Below, piece by piece: positions 48,003-60,056 of a DNA stretch of 64,000 nt. The notes beneath the pieces were generated by a model. The model was not told where the DNA came from. It was given only the letters and a program-made list of their open reading frames with translations, and made no database searches. Source of the stretch: Siphonodentalium dalli (taxonomy: Eukaryota > Mollusca > Scaphopoda > Gadilida > Siphonodentaliidae); NCBI GenBank assembly GCA_032622095.1, contig CP136061.1:168401107-168465106 (forward strand). The letters are read 5' to 3'. A program made the position numbers and the translations under genes. The number at the start of each line of letters is the position of its first letter. The first letter of the stretch is position 1.

Positions 48003-50211
48003 CACGTTGAGTGCCGGAAATCAATTAGTAATCTCGCCAGTTTGCCAAATCGTGGCAAGATAGATACCTCTAGTAGAGCATAATTTGGCTTCAATGAACC
48101 AAGAATTGGATGACGTCGCGACTTTAGATGACAGAAACGGCGATTGATAGTACCGGTACTACAAGATAACTCGTAGCCGGCAATGGCGGAAGGAATTTGG
48201 GTATTCCCACCACCAGTGCCAACTACGAGTTATCTCGTAGACACAATTGGACACGTTTGAGCAACAAATATGAAGTAGAATGTAACCCAAACAAGTTATT
48301 TTGGTGGTAAGCATATTTATTGAGGTGTGTGTGTCCTTGTGGTGGTTATAGCTTGTTATATATAGACTATAGTTATATTATGGCTGATGCACGCTGGAGC
48401 AAATTATACTTATATGAGTATGCATGGCTACAGACGTTGAATTCAACGTGGAATCGGGTGAACTTGTTTCCTGTGAGGATGAGTTTATTTCGTCCATGCA
48501 GTAATGACTACGAGCATGCATCTTTACGAGCATGCATCTTCTGTTGTTTTGGGCTTTGTAAGTTATCTCCCATTTAGCTTGATTTAGGACTATGCTAGGG
48601 TTCCAAAGTACAGCCCAAAATAATAGTGTAGGAAGAATTGTCAGCACAAAATTAAAGTAACCATGCAACAGTAGCCAAATAGATCCCTGTACATTCAGGA
48701 GTGTGCTACATGCAACGATTCCATATAATCTATCCGTCTGGGAATAGGTTTTACCCTAATTAACCTCTATGCTACACAAAACCATTTATCCGTACATACA
48801 TGTGGAACAGTTCGATGGACTGCATGATGTCTAAAGTGCGGTAATTGTTATGCTTTCCATTGTCCAACATGTTCGGAAGAGGGTACTGTGTACAATGTAG
48901 CTTTGGGGAATAATTGTTCCGCTTTATTTGAATTATAAATAATAAAATACCTAGACCCCAAATGGATCCGCACAGTGTATTCCAAAAAAACAACTGCTGT
49001 GTTTCCTAATAATGATATAATGGTAGCATCAACGAGCGTAACGTCATGGATTATCGGCTTATCTTGTATTGGATGTGTCCATTCGTACATGATTGAGAGG
49101 GAACAGATTTGGCAGTCATGTGTGCATGACGTGTGTGGGTGGTTGTGCGAAGTTTCAATGTGTTGAAACACAACGATGTAACCATTCCTCGAAACTGCCT
49201 TCGCATGTTTGTACATTGTGATTATCCACGTGCACATTATCAGTCTATTGAATACCAAAAACCCAGGCCTGGCATTCTGAGGCGAGCGATAAAATCGCTC
49301 GCCTACCGCCCGCCTGAAAATAATCCAGGCGGACGAAATAACGCCCTCCCAAACGGCAAAACATCGCTCTCCAGGACCCGGGTGTAAGTAATGATCTATG
49401 TACTAACAGAGTCGGCAACGAAGTGTTAAACGATGTCGGTATGGGACCTTTGATCTATAAGCCGCATTCGACTGTCCCTGGCGAAATGTACAAACGATAT
49501 TGATTACGTTGTAGCAACATTTCCACCGGAAGCACGTGCCTCTGTGAAATAGACACACCGTTCAGAGTTATGTCACTTTGAAGTATTGCGTCATGCCTCC
49601 CACGCAACTGGACAGTGCTATATAATGTCAGGCATCATTGAGGCATTGTTAGAACTTGTTATTTTGTGTAATGAAAACAACAAACTCAGCAATTATTGTA
49701 ATAGTTTAATACTGACATGTACTTTATTTTTATCAATACTGTACATGTGGAGTGGAATATTTACTATGTCTGATTTTGGCAAACATTTTCGCCCTCCTGT
49801 GCTCGGCACAAATAATAGCCCTCCTAGACCTTTTCAGGAGGGCGATTTTTAGCTCTCCTAGATTTCTGAGAATGCCAGGCCTGAAAACCCAGTCCAATTG
49901 CCCACACACGACTGCCTCTGGTGGTCACTGAGTGAGACAGTGTCAGCTGTATTCACTCACAACTGGACCATTTTGAGTAGAATATATGTGCTGATGGTGC
50001 TCACTTCTGTTGAACAATGCAAGGAGAGCCACATTATTTATTTGATAAAATCACTGTTCTGATGTTCCGAGGCGGGTTTTCGTGGCATATCGATCTATTC
50101 CACTGCTTCTGTTTGTCAGTTACACGACATGGAAACCACTACGAGATAACTCGTAGTGGCAACCTGCGAAGGTTGCGTACTACGAGATAACTCGTAGTGG
50201 CACCCAACGTG
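48003..50211. mobile_element. PiggyBac-like non-autonomous element
   Basis: TTAA at 47999-48002 and at 50212-50215 flank ends that are inverted: CACGTTGAGTGCC on the left and, on the opposite strand at the right, CACGTTGGGTGCC. Two short hairpins lie inside each end: CTACAAGATAACTCGTAG (48159) and CTACGAGTTATCTCGTAG (48223) on the left, CTACGAGATAACTCGTAG (50139 and 50180) on the right. The left TTAA is shared with the foldback element next to it. A hAT-like element is nested at 49264-49883. Open frames inside (48320-48577, 48848-49258 minus) show no recognisable transposase motif. Confidence 0.8.
49264..49883. mobile_element. hAT-like MITE nested in the piggyBac-like element
   Basis: Both ends read CAGGCCTGGCATTCT in inverted orientation, continuing with one mismatch then AG. 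Flanks AAAAACCC (49257-49264) and GAAAACCC (49883-49890) agree at seven of eight bases, close to an 8-bp hAT target duplication. Just inside the left end is a perfect hairpin at 49281-49303 (GGCGAGCGAT pairing with ATCGCTCGCC); the right end has related GGAGGGCGA words. No transposase frame. Confidence 0.65.
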
Positions 50212-50215
50212 TTAA

Positions 50216-50831
50216 TATGTTTCTATTTGTAAATATTTATTACTACTATTATTTATTATCATTCTTGTCACTCCTGTGGCTGTATCTGTAGGGGTCCGTG
50301 ACTACCTACTAAGTACCTAGTCTGAATACATACTGGTACTGTCTAATTACATTGACAGTAATCAGTATGAAATTCCAAGAGCCTGTGAGACATCGTGCTA
50401 GGTCACACCAGGAATAACGAAGATCATATAGCCATTTATTGGCATATGCATCTATAAATACGATAACGCCGCATATCATTATCATCAGTGGCATGTAATC
50501 TCAAAGAATATTCAAACAAACCATGTGTTTTTCTGTTTGTCAGGTCAGGCACAGGTGCCAAATGAGCTAAATAGCTCATTTGAGCTCATTTAGCTAAATT
50601 GAGCTAAATTTTTAATGGGATTTATGTCTGTCCCTTCAGTTCAACGTCTACCTCGAATATCGACACGCGCTTTTAATTTCATTAGTTAGACCGCACGTGA
50701 AGCTTCACAGAAACACCTTCGGTACAACTAATTAAAACAGCCGCGGTGCAAACAAGGGCGATTTGATTAACAATTTTATGAGATTGATTAAACTTTTGAT
50801 CGAACTTACGAATTGTGTACATAAAACTGCC
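50216..50831. other. Unassigned DNA with AGCT-rich palindromes
   Basis: At 50559-50580 AAATGAGCTA and TAGCTCATTT form a perfect hairpin with an AA loop, followed by further GAGCT/AGCTC words up to about 50615. The remainder is unremarkable AT-rich DNA. Confidence 0.45.
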
Positions 50832-50839
50832 GCTTCTGC

Positions 50840-52130
50840 AGGGTTTCCGCTAGGGGTCGGGGGAATGGGTCCGGTAGCTGCTATGGGGGAAACCCAGTAA
50901 ATAATTAATATATGAAGACCGATTTATCTGTAATTTTGCCATTTACCGTACCGGCCGATGTATAAGTCGCAACTTTCTAACCCAATTTCCCTTATTAAAA
51001 ACTTCCTTCGACTTTATATGGATCGATATGTCATGAGGGGCATTTTCATCAGGATTTTGAGAAACAAACGGCGATCACAGGTAAGCAACAAGACAAAATG
51101 CCGGCACAAACTAAATCTAAAAAGATGATAAATCTGATATTAAAAAAAAGAAATAAACAAACCCATTCTCACTTTGTCTGTGTGTCTTTATTTTATTCCC
51201 TGTCTCACACATTTATATCAAATTATATGTATTAGTATCTGATAATTCAACTGCAAAAGAGCAGCAAAACATTGGGCGTCCTTGACCTGACTAATAATCA
51301 TGGACATGTGCATGATATTCAATGACTGCGGTATAAAACTATAATAGCTTTGATTATCTCTATTATTGTGACACAGTTAACTGCACGTGTCTGCAAACTT
51401 CTACCAGATGACGTCACATCGGAATGATTATCTAAGCCAGCCCGGGAACGAGCATTAGACAAACTCTTACTCTCAATGGGGCATTGACGCGAACTTGTGT
51501 ATGTTACACAAAGATTCTTTAATGATGATCGCCATTAGCCCAAGCGTTTTCATGCTTCAGTTCGCGACAATGAGGCAACCACTAAATTAACGATCCATTG
51601 CCCTAAAACAACAGTAAGCCAAGTTGCAATTTTATATTACTATAAATGATACGATATTTGTGTGTTTCCTCATGCCTCAAATTATACACATGTTTTATAC
51701 AAGTTGGAATAATGATGAATAAATTAGTACAAACGCCTCGTCAATATTCACGTCAAGATAATATAAATGAGGCAGTTTTTATGATCCACGTTCCCATACT
51801 CTGAAGTAAATTCAACCAATGATATCTCCCTTGATAGGGAATTCCCCACCAATCACGTGGGGAAATCCCGTGGAACTGTTTGTGGGGTGTCACTATTTAT
51901 GGTTTGTTCATGCTGTTATTTTTTTTTCTGAAGATGGACTGTGTCGATTCGATTTGGTCATTATTAATGAAAATAGGATTAGATATCATATATAGCCTGC
52001 CGAGACAGACAAGACTGAATAAGTTTTTAATAACGTCATTTATTTGTGTATGAGAGGGATTTCATGGCAAAGGTCGGCAGGGGGAATGGGTCCGGGCAAC
52101 GGACCCCCAGCCGGCCTGGCGGAAACCCTG
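50840..52130. mobile_element. hAT-like non-autonomous element with 8-bp target duplication
   Basis: The octamer GCTTCTGC occurs at 50832-50839 and 52131-52138. Inside it the ends are inverted: AGGGTTTCCGCTAGG on the left and, from the opposite strand, CAGGGTTTCCGCCAGG on the right, with GGGGGAATGGGTCCGG also mirrored subterminally. An 8-bp duplication and CAGGG-type ends fit hAT. No open frame over 60 codons, so it needs a transposase supplied elsewhere. Confidence 0.85.
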
Positions 52131-52138
52131 GCTTCTGC

Positions 52139-52973
52139 ATCAGTGCTGGCCTTATGAAAAATCTGCAGGGGCTAAAATTCGCCCTCGCCAAAATACTTTG
52201 CAGGGGCTAAAATATTTTGCAGGGGCAATTTCTGTTTTATGGGGTATTTATGTTGTAACATATGAAATACAAGTAAACTGACATATGTCATATTGCATAT
52301 AACTTATTATGTGGTAAGTGATAATATTTAAATTTAATTAATTTATAATCATATATTAATTGTGAAATTATCAATGAATGTTGTATAACTTATTAATGTT
52401 TAATAAAGTACTTTTATAAATGTTATACCATGTCTTGCATATATGGTATTGTTGTGTTTGTTCCTTTATGCCTGATCCAAGTGACCTAATGGTTAACCAG
52501 AATCAATCAATCATTATAATATATTTATATCATATATTACATGCTGTTATACTGTATAATACATGTATGAGGTGACATCATGGTAAGATATTATTGTATA
52601 TGAAGATCGAAACCAGCCGGGTGAATTATCATCAGAATCGATAGTATTCCAATCAGTATCAGCTGAGTAAGCAAATGAAACAGAATCAATATCATTCACT
52701 CATGGTCTGTCTGGTATTCTAAGTATGCATTCGTAACACTTATATGTTGGCGGGCATATTTGTGGCCGATATGAGTAGGAAAGTATGAAAGTTGTGTTCG
52801 AATTCAGTTGTCGACGGTGAAGGCGCGAAAGTTTGAGCGTATATCGTTCAGTTCGAAAATGTGGTCTTTACCAACGGTACCCACAACAACGCCAGCGATT
52901 TCAACGTAGTGATATGACATTCATTGAGCGTGAATCAGATCAGTCTATTACACTTGTACGAATCCACATATAA
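52139..52973. other. Unassigned DNA, possible 3' flank of the following ORF
   Basis: 52163-52230 holds three direct repeats of GCAGGGGCTAAAAT-type words. The rest is AT-rich, with somewhat higher GC at 52790-52970. For the minus-strand ORF ending at 52974 this would be the 3' flank. No polyadenylation signal was assigned. Confidence 0.35.
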
Positions 52974-53615
52974 TTACATTGTTGATCCACAGTCGAAATC
53001 GTTATGACTCCCATCACTCTCACAGCTATATACATATCGATTGCATCTGAACAGTATTGGAATATTCAATATCAGGAACGAAGGATTTGATTTCCGAGGA
53101 AATTCGGTCACAGTTGAATCACACTCTATCACCGCGTGATACACTCCCCTGCCAGAATAACTCAGCATGTGTAGTTCTAACACGAGCACATATTGTGTTG
53201 ACCTCAGAGGTAGAGCATACAAATCATCACGTATACACCTTATGCATGGTATGTCGACTGGACATGTTGAATCAGCATGTATGGAATCCTCACTTCGAAT
53301 GGTTCCTAAGTTTAAACTATACACACTTAAAGCACACAATTTCATAGCTACACATTGAAGATAAATGCGACCATATACTTCTAAAGTGTAGACATTACCA
53401 TTGGCTAAAACAGACACCTCACACACACATGGTCGAGGTGTCATAACTGCTACTCCTGGAATCGTTTCCATGTAAATACCAGACTGGGCGATAAATATAT
53501 GGAAGATAGCCATGAACGCGATGAACGATCCCAAAATAGTTATCACACGAACGAATCGGAACCTTCCTCTGAAATTTTTTGCGGAATCAAATTGTTCTGT
53601 ATGTATCCCTTCCAT
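52974..53615 (-). CDS. Hypothetical single-pass membrane protein, 213 aa
   Basis: The longest unbroken non-transposon frame in the window. The N-terminus is short and basic (RGRFRFVR, residues 16-23), followed by one hydrophobic segment at about 24-43 (VITILGSFIAFMAIFHIFIA), which predicts an N-inside, type II topology. The remaining ~170 residues would be outside the cell or in a lumen, with 11 cysteines (63, 65, 88, 94, 118, 124, 127, 165, 191, 198, 209) that suggest disulfides. No domain is recognised; a TNF-ligand or cytokine fold was considered because of the topology but no motif supports it. The A-rich tail of a LINE in the same orientation ends only four bases upstream of the ATG, so any native promoter or upstream exon is separated from it. 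Unlike most ORFs here it is not inside a repeat. It may be a real gene, a single exon of one, or chance. Confidence 0.4.
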   Translation of the reverse strand: MEGIHTEQFDSAKNFRGRFRFVRVITILGSFIAFMAIFHIFIAQSGIYMETIPGVAVMTPRPCVCEVSVLANGNVYTLEVYGRIYLQCVAMKLCALSVYSLNLGTIRSEDSIHADSTCPVDIPCIRCIRDDLYALPLRSTQYVLVLELHMLSYSGRGVYHAVIECDSTVTEFPRKSNPSFLILNIPILFRCNRYVYSCESDGSHNDFDCGSTM

Positions 53616-53618
53616 TAT

Positions 53619-56037
53619 TATTTTTTTTTATAATTTATTTTTATTATCATAGTCTGTCTCAATTACATATTAAAGTTGTACATAATAAATATACATTAAA
53701 CATGAAAAAAAAAAATTCTTATAACAATATATCTATTATCACATGAATAATCTCTGTTTTTGAAACTTATCCTTTTTCTTGTTCTGTCTTATTAAATTAT
53801 CTATAGCATTTTTTCTTGCTAATGTGTCATTTTGACAGTTATTCTTTTTTTAATTCAATTTTTGTGATACTGCAGGGTCGGTCTAAAAATTTAAATTTTT
53901 TTTTTTTTTATCTATTTAATTTAAGTTTTTACCAGAGTAATTTCCGGTCAAGGGTCATTAATTAAATTGAGGATACTGTTCCACTTATTATCAAAGGCTT
54001 TATTTGTTGAATCAGTCCATTTTAGTGCCTGATTTTCTAGATTGTATTCTTGTATAACAAATTGTATTGCCCTTTTTTGGCATAGATTTGTCTTATTGCA
54101 CCTTGTCACATAAATATATCGTTTTATTAATAGTAGTATATTGTTAATTTCAAGTGTGCTCATGACAAAGTCTGAGTCTATTCAAAAAAGTAATTCTTCA
54201 ATCTTTGTTGGCATTTTGATGTTACATTTGGTATACATTATTTTTGAAATTTCTTCCCAAAGAGTTTTGCTCTGATGACAGGTAACCAACAAATGTTCTA
54301 TAGTTTAATTTTCTTTTCCACAGAGTGTGCACAATTTTGATGCTATAATCTTACATTTTTCAAGGAAGACATTTGTGACTAAAGTGTTGTGATTTATTTG
54401 GAATTGAAAGGCTTGCAGATTCGTGTTTTTCGTTGTTTTAAATGTTTGCTTATATATTGAATCCCAGTGAATTTCGTTTGTTTCTAGTTTTAGTTTATGC
54501 TCCCATCCTACCTGAGCGCATGGTTTATTTGGAATGACAAGAGTTACAATTTTCCAGTACAGATGGTTGTTCAAATTCTTTTCATGAATTATATTTTCTA
54601 CTAAATCAATTCTAGAGCTTTTAGTCAATTTGTTTTGTGAGGCCTTTATTTCTTTTTTCCAATTTAAAGGAATAGAGGATATAACTCCTTGTGAAGTTAA
54701 GTAGTTAACTTTAAGGTCATATTTTGAGAGAATTTCTCCAGTGTCCATAAAAGAACCATCTTCCCGCAAAATATCATTAATATGCAATATTTGTTTTTCT
54801 ATCCAGCTTTTAAAAATTAAAGGATTTTTTTCTCTCTGAATGTGTAAGTTATGGAAGAGTGGCTGTTTCTTATATTCTACGTCTGTATTGGGGTCTGTGG
54901 ATAATGTTGCATAAGCTATTAAGACATCTCTCCAGAATGGATTGAATCGCTTAGCAATTCTCATCAGACTGGCTTTATTCAAATTTAGAAGAGCTGAGCC
55001 TCCATATATATGCAATTTATCTATTAAAATGATTTTCCAATCTGAATAGTTAAAGGGATCTAGGAATTTTCTAAGCCATGTTATTTTTAAGGATTTTTAA
55101 AAGCTTTTAATATCTGGAATTTTTAGTCCACCATTTTCAATATTTTGGACTAGTGTGTCTCTATTAATTTTATCTCTTTTTCCATTCCAAAAAAACTTAA
55201 ACAGCAAGCCCTGCATTTCCTTCAATATGTGTGCTGGTGGTTCTGGTAAAACGGTCAAGATTTGTATAATAATTGGTAAATTTAGCATTTTTATCACTGT
55301 AGTTTTTCCAATGTGAGACAGTTTCCTCAATGCCCAATGTTTTAAAATGTTTTCCATTTTATTTTTATTTTCTTTCCAATTTTCAGATACAAGAAGAGGA
55401 TTTTCTAAGTCAAACAAAATCCCCAGTGTTTTAAACTTTCCCTGGTAGTTCCACTTTATTTTAGTGTTATTCTTTAGGGTTTGTGTGCATCCTCTTTTGG
55501 ATCCAAACCATATAGCTTCAGTTTTTTCAAAGTTTGCCATCAAAGTCTGATATTTTTTTCAAATGCGTTAATGAGATCAATTGCCCCTTTGAGTGATGAT
55601 TCACTACCATCTAGCCATATTACTGAATATTACTGACTTATTTTAACTTCTTTATCGTTTATTGTTATCCCTTTTATATTATTATCATATTTTAAAGCTG
55701 CCGAAAATAATTCAATACAAAGAATAAATAGATAGGGAGACAAAGGTCTCCCTGTCTAACTCTCTTTTGGAGGTTAAATTGCTGTGACAAATGTCCGTTA
55801 TTGATAACAAGACTGTTTGTTTTATTGTATAATGTTGTCACCCATTTGCATATATTTTTCCCAAAACCGAAAAATTGTAAGGTTTTCTGAATGAATTTCC
55901 ATTTTATTGAATCAAAAGCTTTTTCATAATCTAATAGTAGAATTAAACCAGGGATATTTTGTTCTTGGCAGTCTATTATCAAATCATAGGTTAAGCGTGT
56001 ACATTCCCCTATATATCTTCCTTTCAGGAACCCTTTT
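53619..56037 (-). pseudogene. 5'-truncated L1/Tx1-type LINE, reverse transcriptase pseudogene
   Basis: Minus-strand coding remains of a non-LTR retrotransposon ORF2. At 55692-55982 the reverse transcriptase palm region is readable: LDYEKAFDSIKW and RQGD, the box usually followed by PLSPYLF. A one-base deletion just after RQGD shifts the frame, a stop follows KISQ, and the catalytic YADD box that should stand there is lost. The downstream part (55543 to 53948) stays in one frame interrupted by three in-frame stops. It contains FEKTEAIWFGS, typical of L1/Tx1-type elements, and a zinc-knuckle-like CTLCGKEN followed by H and C residues. The 5' part (endonuclease, start of RT) is missing at 56037, where another repeat begins. 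The 3' end is an A-rich tail at 53619-53640. Inactive. Confidence 0.9.
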
Positions 56038-56290
56038 TAGCTCACCTGAGACGAAGTCTCCGGTGGAGCTATAGTCATCACTCCTCGTCCGTCCGTGCGT
56101 CCGTCCGTTCAAACATCTGATGCTTGTGAGCTAAATATTGTGTCCTGTCCATATTAATGAGCTAAAAAAATTTATGAGCTAAGCTCCTAATAAGGAGATA
56201 AATGTGCACGAAACGAATGTTTAGGAGGTTTCCTCTTATTTAAACATCATTCGTAATTTAGCTCCCAAAACTTGGACATCGACTTGTCCA
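56038..56290 (+). repeat. Dispersed repeat family C, terminal hairpin fragment
   Basis: Begins with the 34-base hairpin 56038-56071 (outer TAGCTCACC/GGTGGAGCTA, inner GAGAC/GTCTC, loop GAA), then ATAGTCATCACTCC and GTCCGTCC words as at 60057. Similarity to the family fades after about 56125. It abuts the truncated 5' end of the LINE. Confidence 0.75.
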
Positions 56291-56554
56291 TCACAATGGA
56301 CTCTTTTTTTACAGTTACTCCCCTTGTCTGACTGCGCGGTACACCACGCGAATATCTTGTTCGGTAATTTTCGGCTTTTTCGGCCCATGATCTCCGGCTA
56401 TTTCCGGCTGTTTCCGTCTATTTCCGGGGACGCCATTTTGAATTCTTCTTGCAGGCGTCAAACGGCATGGTCGGATTTATACTTGAAGGTAAGAAACTAG
56501 AAATAATATAGCAGCGGAAATGTTTTTCCTACCTTTGTTTGCATGACCACTAGG
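56291..56554. other. GC-richer stretch with a possible microexon
   Basis: Has TTTCCGGCT-type direct repeats (56365-56430). A 35-bp stretch 56454-56488 is bounded by a good acceptor (TTCTTGCAG) and a good donor (GTAAGA) and contains an ATG. Suggestive of a small exon but not supported by any neighbouring exon. Confidence 0.25.
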
Positions 56555-59500
56555 GCAGTCCTTTTAATTAGCCCTCGGCACTGCCGAGGAGATTACGATT
56601 TTGCGTCGGCATTTTTTTTGCCGAGGGATAAGTTTCCAACTTTCGAGGTACTGTAAGTGAGTGTCGACATTTCTTATCAGGCCAAAGAAAAAAAGTCTTT
56701 TGGTTTGGGTTTCCCGACCGACACTATTTTTTGCATACGACCCTAAACATTTTATTGACCCGCCGGCAAAAATAGAAAAAAATCACTGATCATCAATACC
56801 ATGAATCGGCGAAAACGGTACGCGGTTTAATAGTACGTTTCTAATGACCGGATGTTTGGCGGTACACACTTTTAGTCAGGGAATATATACAACGGGAAGG
56901 TTCACTTCCTATTGGCTCAACGTAATGCATGACGTCGCCAGCATCCGCCATTCTGGTAGGATAGAAGAGCGAATGGCGTCATTGGTTACCGCAGCGCTAT
57001 TCGCCTTGTGTGTAAACAAAATCGACATAGTAGGCCTATAAAAGAATAAACAATCAGACAAAAAGCAACATTTGTGACTATATATCATACTTTAATCCAC
57101 CAACATGAAAAAAATATATTTTAAAGCAAATGAGTATTTATTTCAACCAAATTACGCTGTCTTTCTTGCCAATTTTCGTTTGTTATTCAATGTCGAAATT
57201 TTGGCTGAGATCATTCAATTCATAACTGTGATGATGCCAATTTTAAATTAAAATGCCGGCGTACCAAATATTGAAACATAAACTTAAAATAAAATTCATT
57301 TGGAAACATTACAGAATAATTCCATGCTTGTTGGCTCTGGCGGCTATGAAGAGTCAAAAGTGTCAAATGACTCAAAATCAAAGTGTGGGTGGACCGTGGA
57401 GCCCTGTGAGATTTTACACAATTCTGAGGCTTCTCAAGTCAATAACATCAATGCTAGTTCAAGTAGTTGCTATGTGGTAATGTACATTCATTGGGCTGCA
57501 CTAGCCACACCCTTACTCCCTTAGTCATTGATACATTAATAATTTAATATTTGGAATCAAATACTTACTGTAACTTAGTCATTTCAAGCATTACCCATTA
57601 AAACAAGAATTCTGATAATATCAAATATTTAATTATGTACTAGGTTTATAAATTTATAAATAGGCTACATGTGATTTTTGTTTTGTTCTGAAGAAAGATT
57701 AATTAATTAGTGAGTGTTCAAACATTTAAGGCTATATATAAATGTATTTTACTCATGTTGAGCCTTGCTTAGTCCTTGCGTTCATGGTATATGAGAATTC
57801 AGAGAATGATAATTTGGGAAATTTAGGCTACATATATATGCTTCTTTTTTATTTTAATATTTAACAAGATTGAAATTTTCACACACATCAACGCAATATA
57901 TTTTTATAACTATATCAAAATTTCCCAAATAAACTCATCATATTTAATATTAATGATATACATGACCCAGAGATGCTATAATTTATAAATTCTTGAATAA
58001 ATACTGGGTATTGTAAGTTATGTTTGCCAATATATTACATAGCAGTAGGCATGTAGTGTAGCCATGAATATAAGAACATAATGTCATCGGTTATTTTTGG
58101 AAAACATAGAGGATGATTGTATCTCCATGGCACCTCATAATGATTGACACCATAAGGTAAATTAATCATGATTGCGTGACACATGTCTATCACATTGTAA
58201 GTACCGGTACCACACCCTTTGCTGAAAATGACACAATATTATATAGTGCTGTATGCTAATAACAGAACTTTAAAATTATTGTTTCCCCATACCATAGACT
58301 ATATTTAAGAGTAGGCGGGTAGGCCTATATATTATATGTGCGATTTTACTTAACTTATACTTGCAGGTAGGTTTAAATATTTAAACTGTTATTTTGATAT
58401 TGAAAATCTATAGATATCACACAAATAATTAAATATATAGGCCTACATCTGCCGCCATTCACTATACATAGTCATACCAACAGACAATTTAAGTACTATA
58501 AGGACAAAATATGGATATGAAATGTAAATGAAATATTTGCTACTACCTGGTAAGTCTTACCGGTAGGGTTTTTTTGTATGTGGGTAGCAGGGTAGGTATA
58601 GGACCAGGGAAGTTTATGATTTCATGGCCCAAAGATTTGATATTTGGTGGATGTTTTTAAATATCAAGTATTTCAGATTGATAAAATGGCACTGCAAACA
58701 TAATGAAATGTAGTGTATAAAGTGTAACATACTATTTATTTGTAATACAGTATACTGGTAGCATGTATATGTGTCCCACCAACCCCTGTAATTGATGTAA
58801 ACTCATCATATATTGATGGTACATACATATAGTGTATGCGAGATTAGTGAAATATATCATGTATGCAGGACTCAATATAAATGGCATTAACTTGTACTCA
58901 GACTCCATAATTATTCCCATATCAACTGGTATGCCAGTTTCATAATAAAAGTGGCATCTGGAATGTAAGCCCTACTGTCCTGAATGGTGCCCTTGGTGGA
59001 GCTTTTAAAACATTAAATTGTGGTTATATTCTAAGCAATTAATTTAAATGACCAAGGTTGTGAACTTTGATCCCATAATAGATCTCAATTTTTTTCCATA
59101 ATAGATCTCAATTTTTTTTTAATTAGAGACATGACTCAGGTAATGTTATGGACATAGTCATTAGTCAAATTATGAAAGACAGTCGTGTTTGACACAGAAA
59201 TCCCACCCAGTAAGTTTGTTTCCTAGTGCTGGTAGACATACAAGTTAAATGAATTTTCAATTCGATCCATTCGAATATATCATATATGGATATGGATTAC
59301 CACTTTAGTTCCTCTACTTCAGCGATATGTTGATCCCACAAATATCCTGGATGCCACTTTGATTTATAAATCATTTTCAAACTCCCACACTTTTAACTTA
59401 TTAGTAAAAGTAAACAAGGAAGTAACGATGCGATGACGTACGTTCCTACCAGGGTATCCTACCAGAATGGCGTCATGACAACTTCCGGTGATTACCACAA

Positions 59501-60039
59501 ATGCGCGGAGTGAACCTTCCCGTTGTATATATTCCCTGCTTTTAGTAGTACATGTTTGTACTTTCTTTGGGCGCTGAATTTATCGATCTCGATTCGCAAT
59601 ATCGTCTGGATGTTTTCACAATGGCATCAGTTTTGTCCAAAATATTAAAGATTAAAGAAATGTGAACATAATTTACAAGAAATAAAAACACTGAAAGCAT
59701 TAAATGGGATTATGTTCATGTGGGATCATGTGGGTGTGATGAATCATGATACAAGTCAACTCAAGTATATAACATTTTAAAATGCATGTAATAATCAAAC
59801 ATAGTATCATATGTTAGACAAATTGACAAGTTATACATTCAATTATCATAAATGTATGCAGTTTGCTGTGTACTGTGTGTAGTGGACTGTGTCCTCAAGT
59901 CAAGATATTCACCTGCTCACGATGTAACTAACATGATTTTAAAGCATTTTCAAAACTGCCTAGGCAATTTGCCTTGGACGAACATTTTGCCTAGGCATTT
60001 TTTTTGCCTAGGGGTATTTTACCTAATTAAAAGGACTGC
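56555..60039. mobile_element. 3.5-kb element with long imperfect inverted repeats
   Basis: The ends are perfectly inverted for 17 bp (GCAGTCCTTTTAATTAG) and flanked by TAGG at 56551-56554 and 60040-60043, a candidate 4-bp target duplication. Subterminal stretches are also mirrored: a GGCA-T8-GCC hairpin near each end, GGGAATATATACAACGGGAA (left 56879, right inverted near 59520) and CCATTCTGGTAGGATA. The inverted repeats therefore reach 300-500 bp inward. The 2.4-kb centre is AT-rich, with small frames at 57253-57480 and 58732-58920 (minus) that show no transposase motif. Family not recognised. Confidence 0.75.
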
Positions 60040-60056
60040 TAGGCACATTTAGTTTT

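Noticed and set aside
52974-53615. TNF-ligand or IL-17-type cytokine assignment for the 213-residue ORF
   Set aside because: Type II topology and cysteines are suggestive but no family motif is visible.
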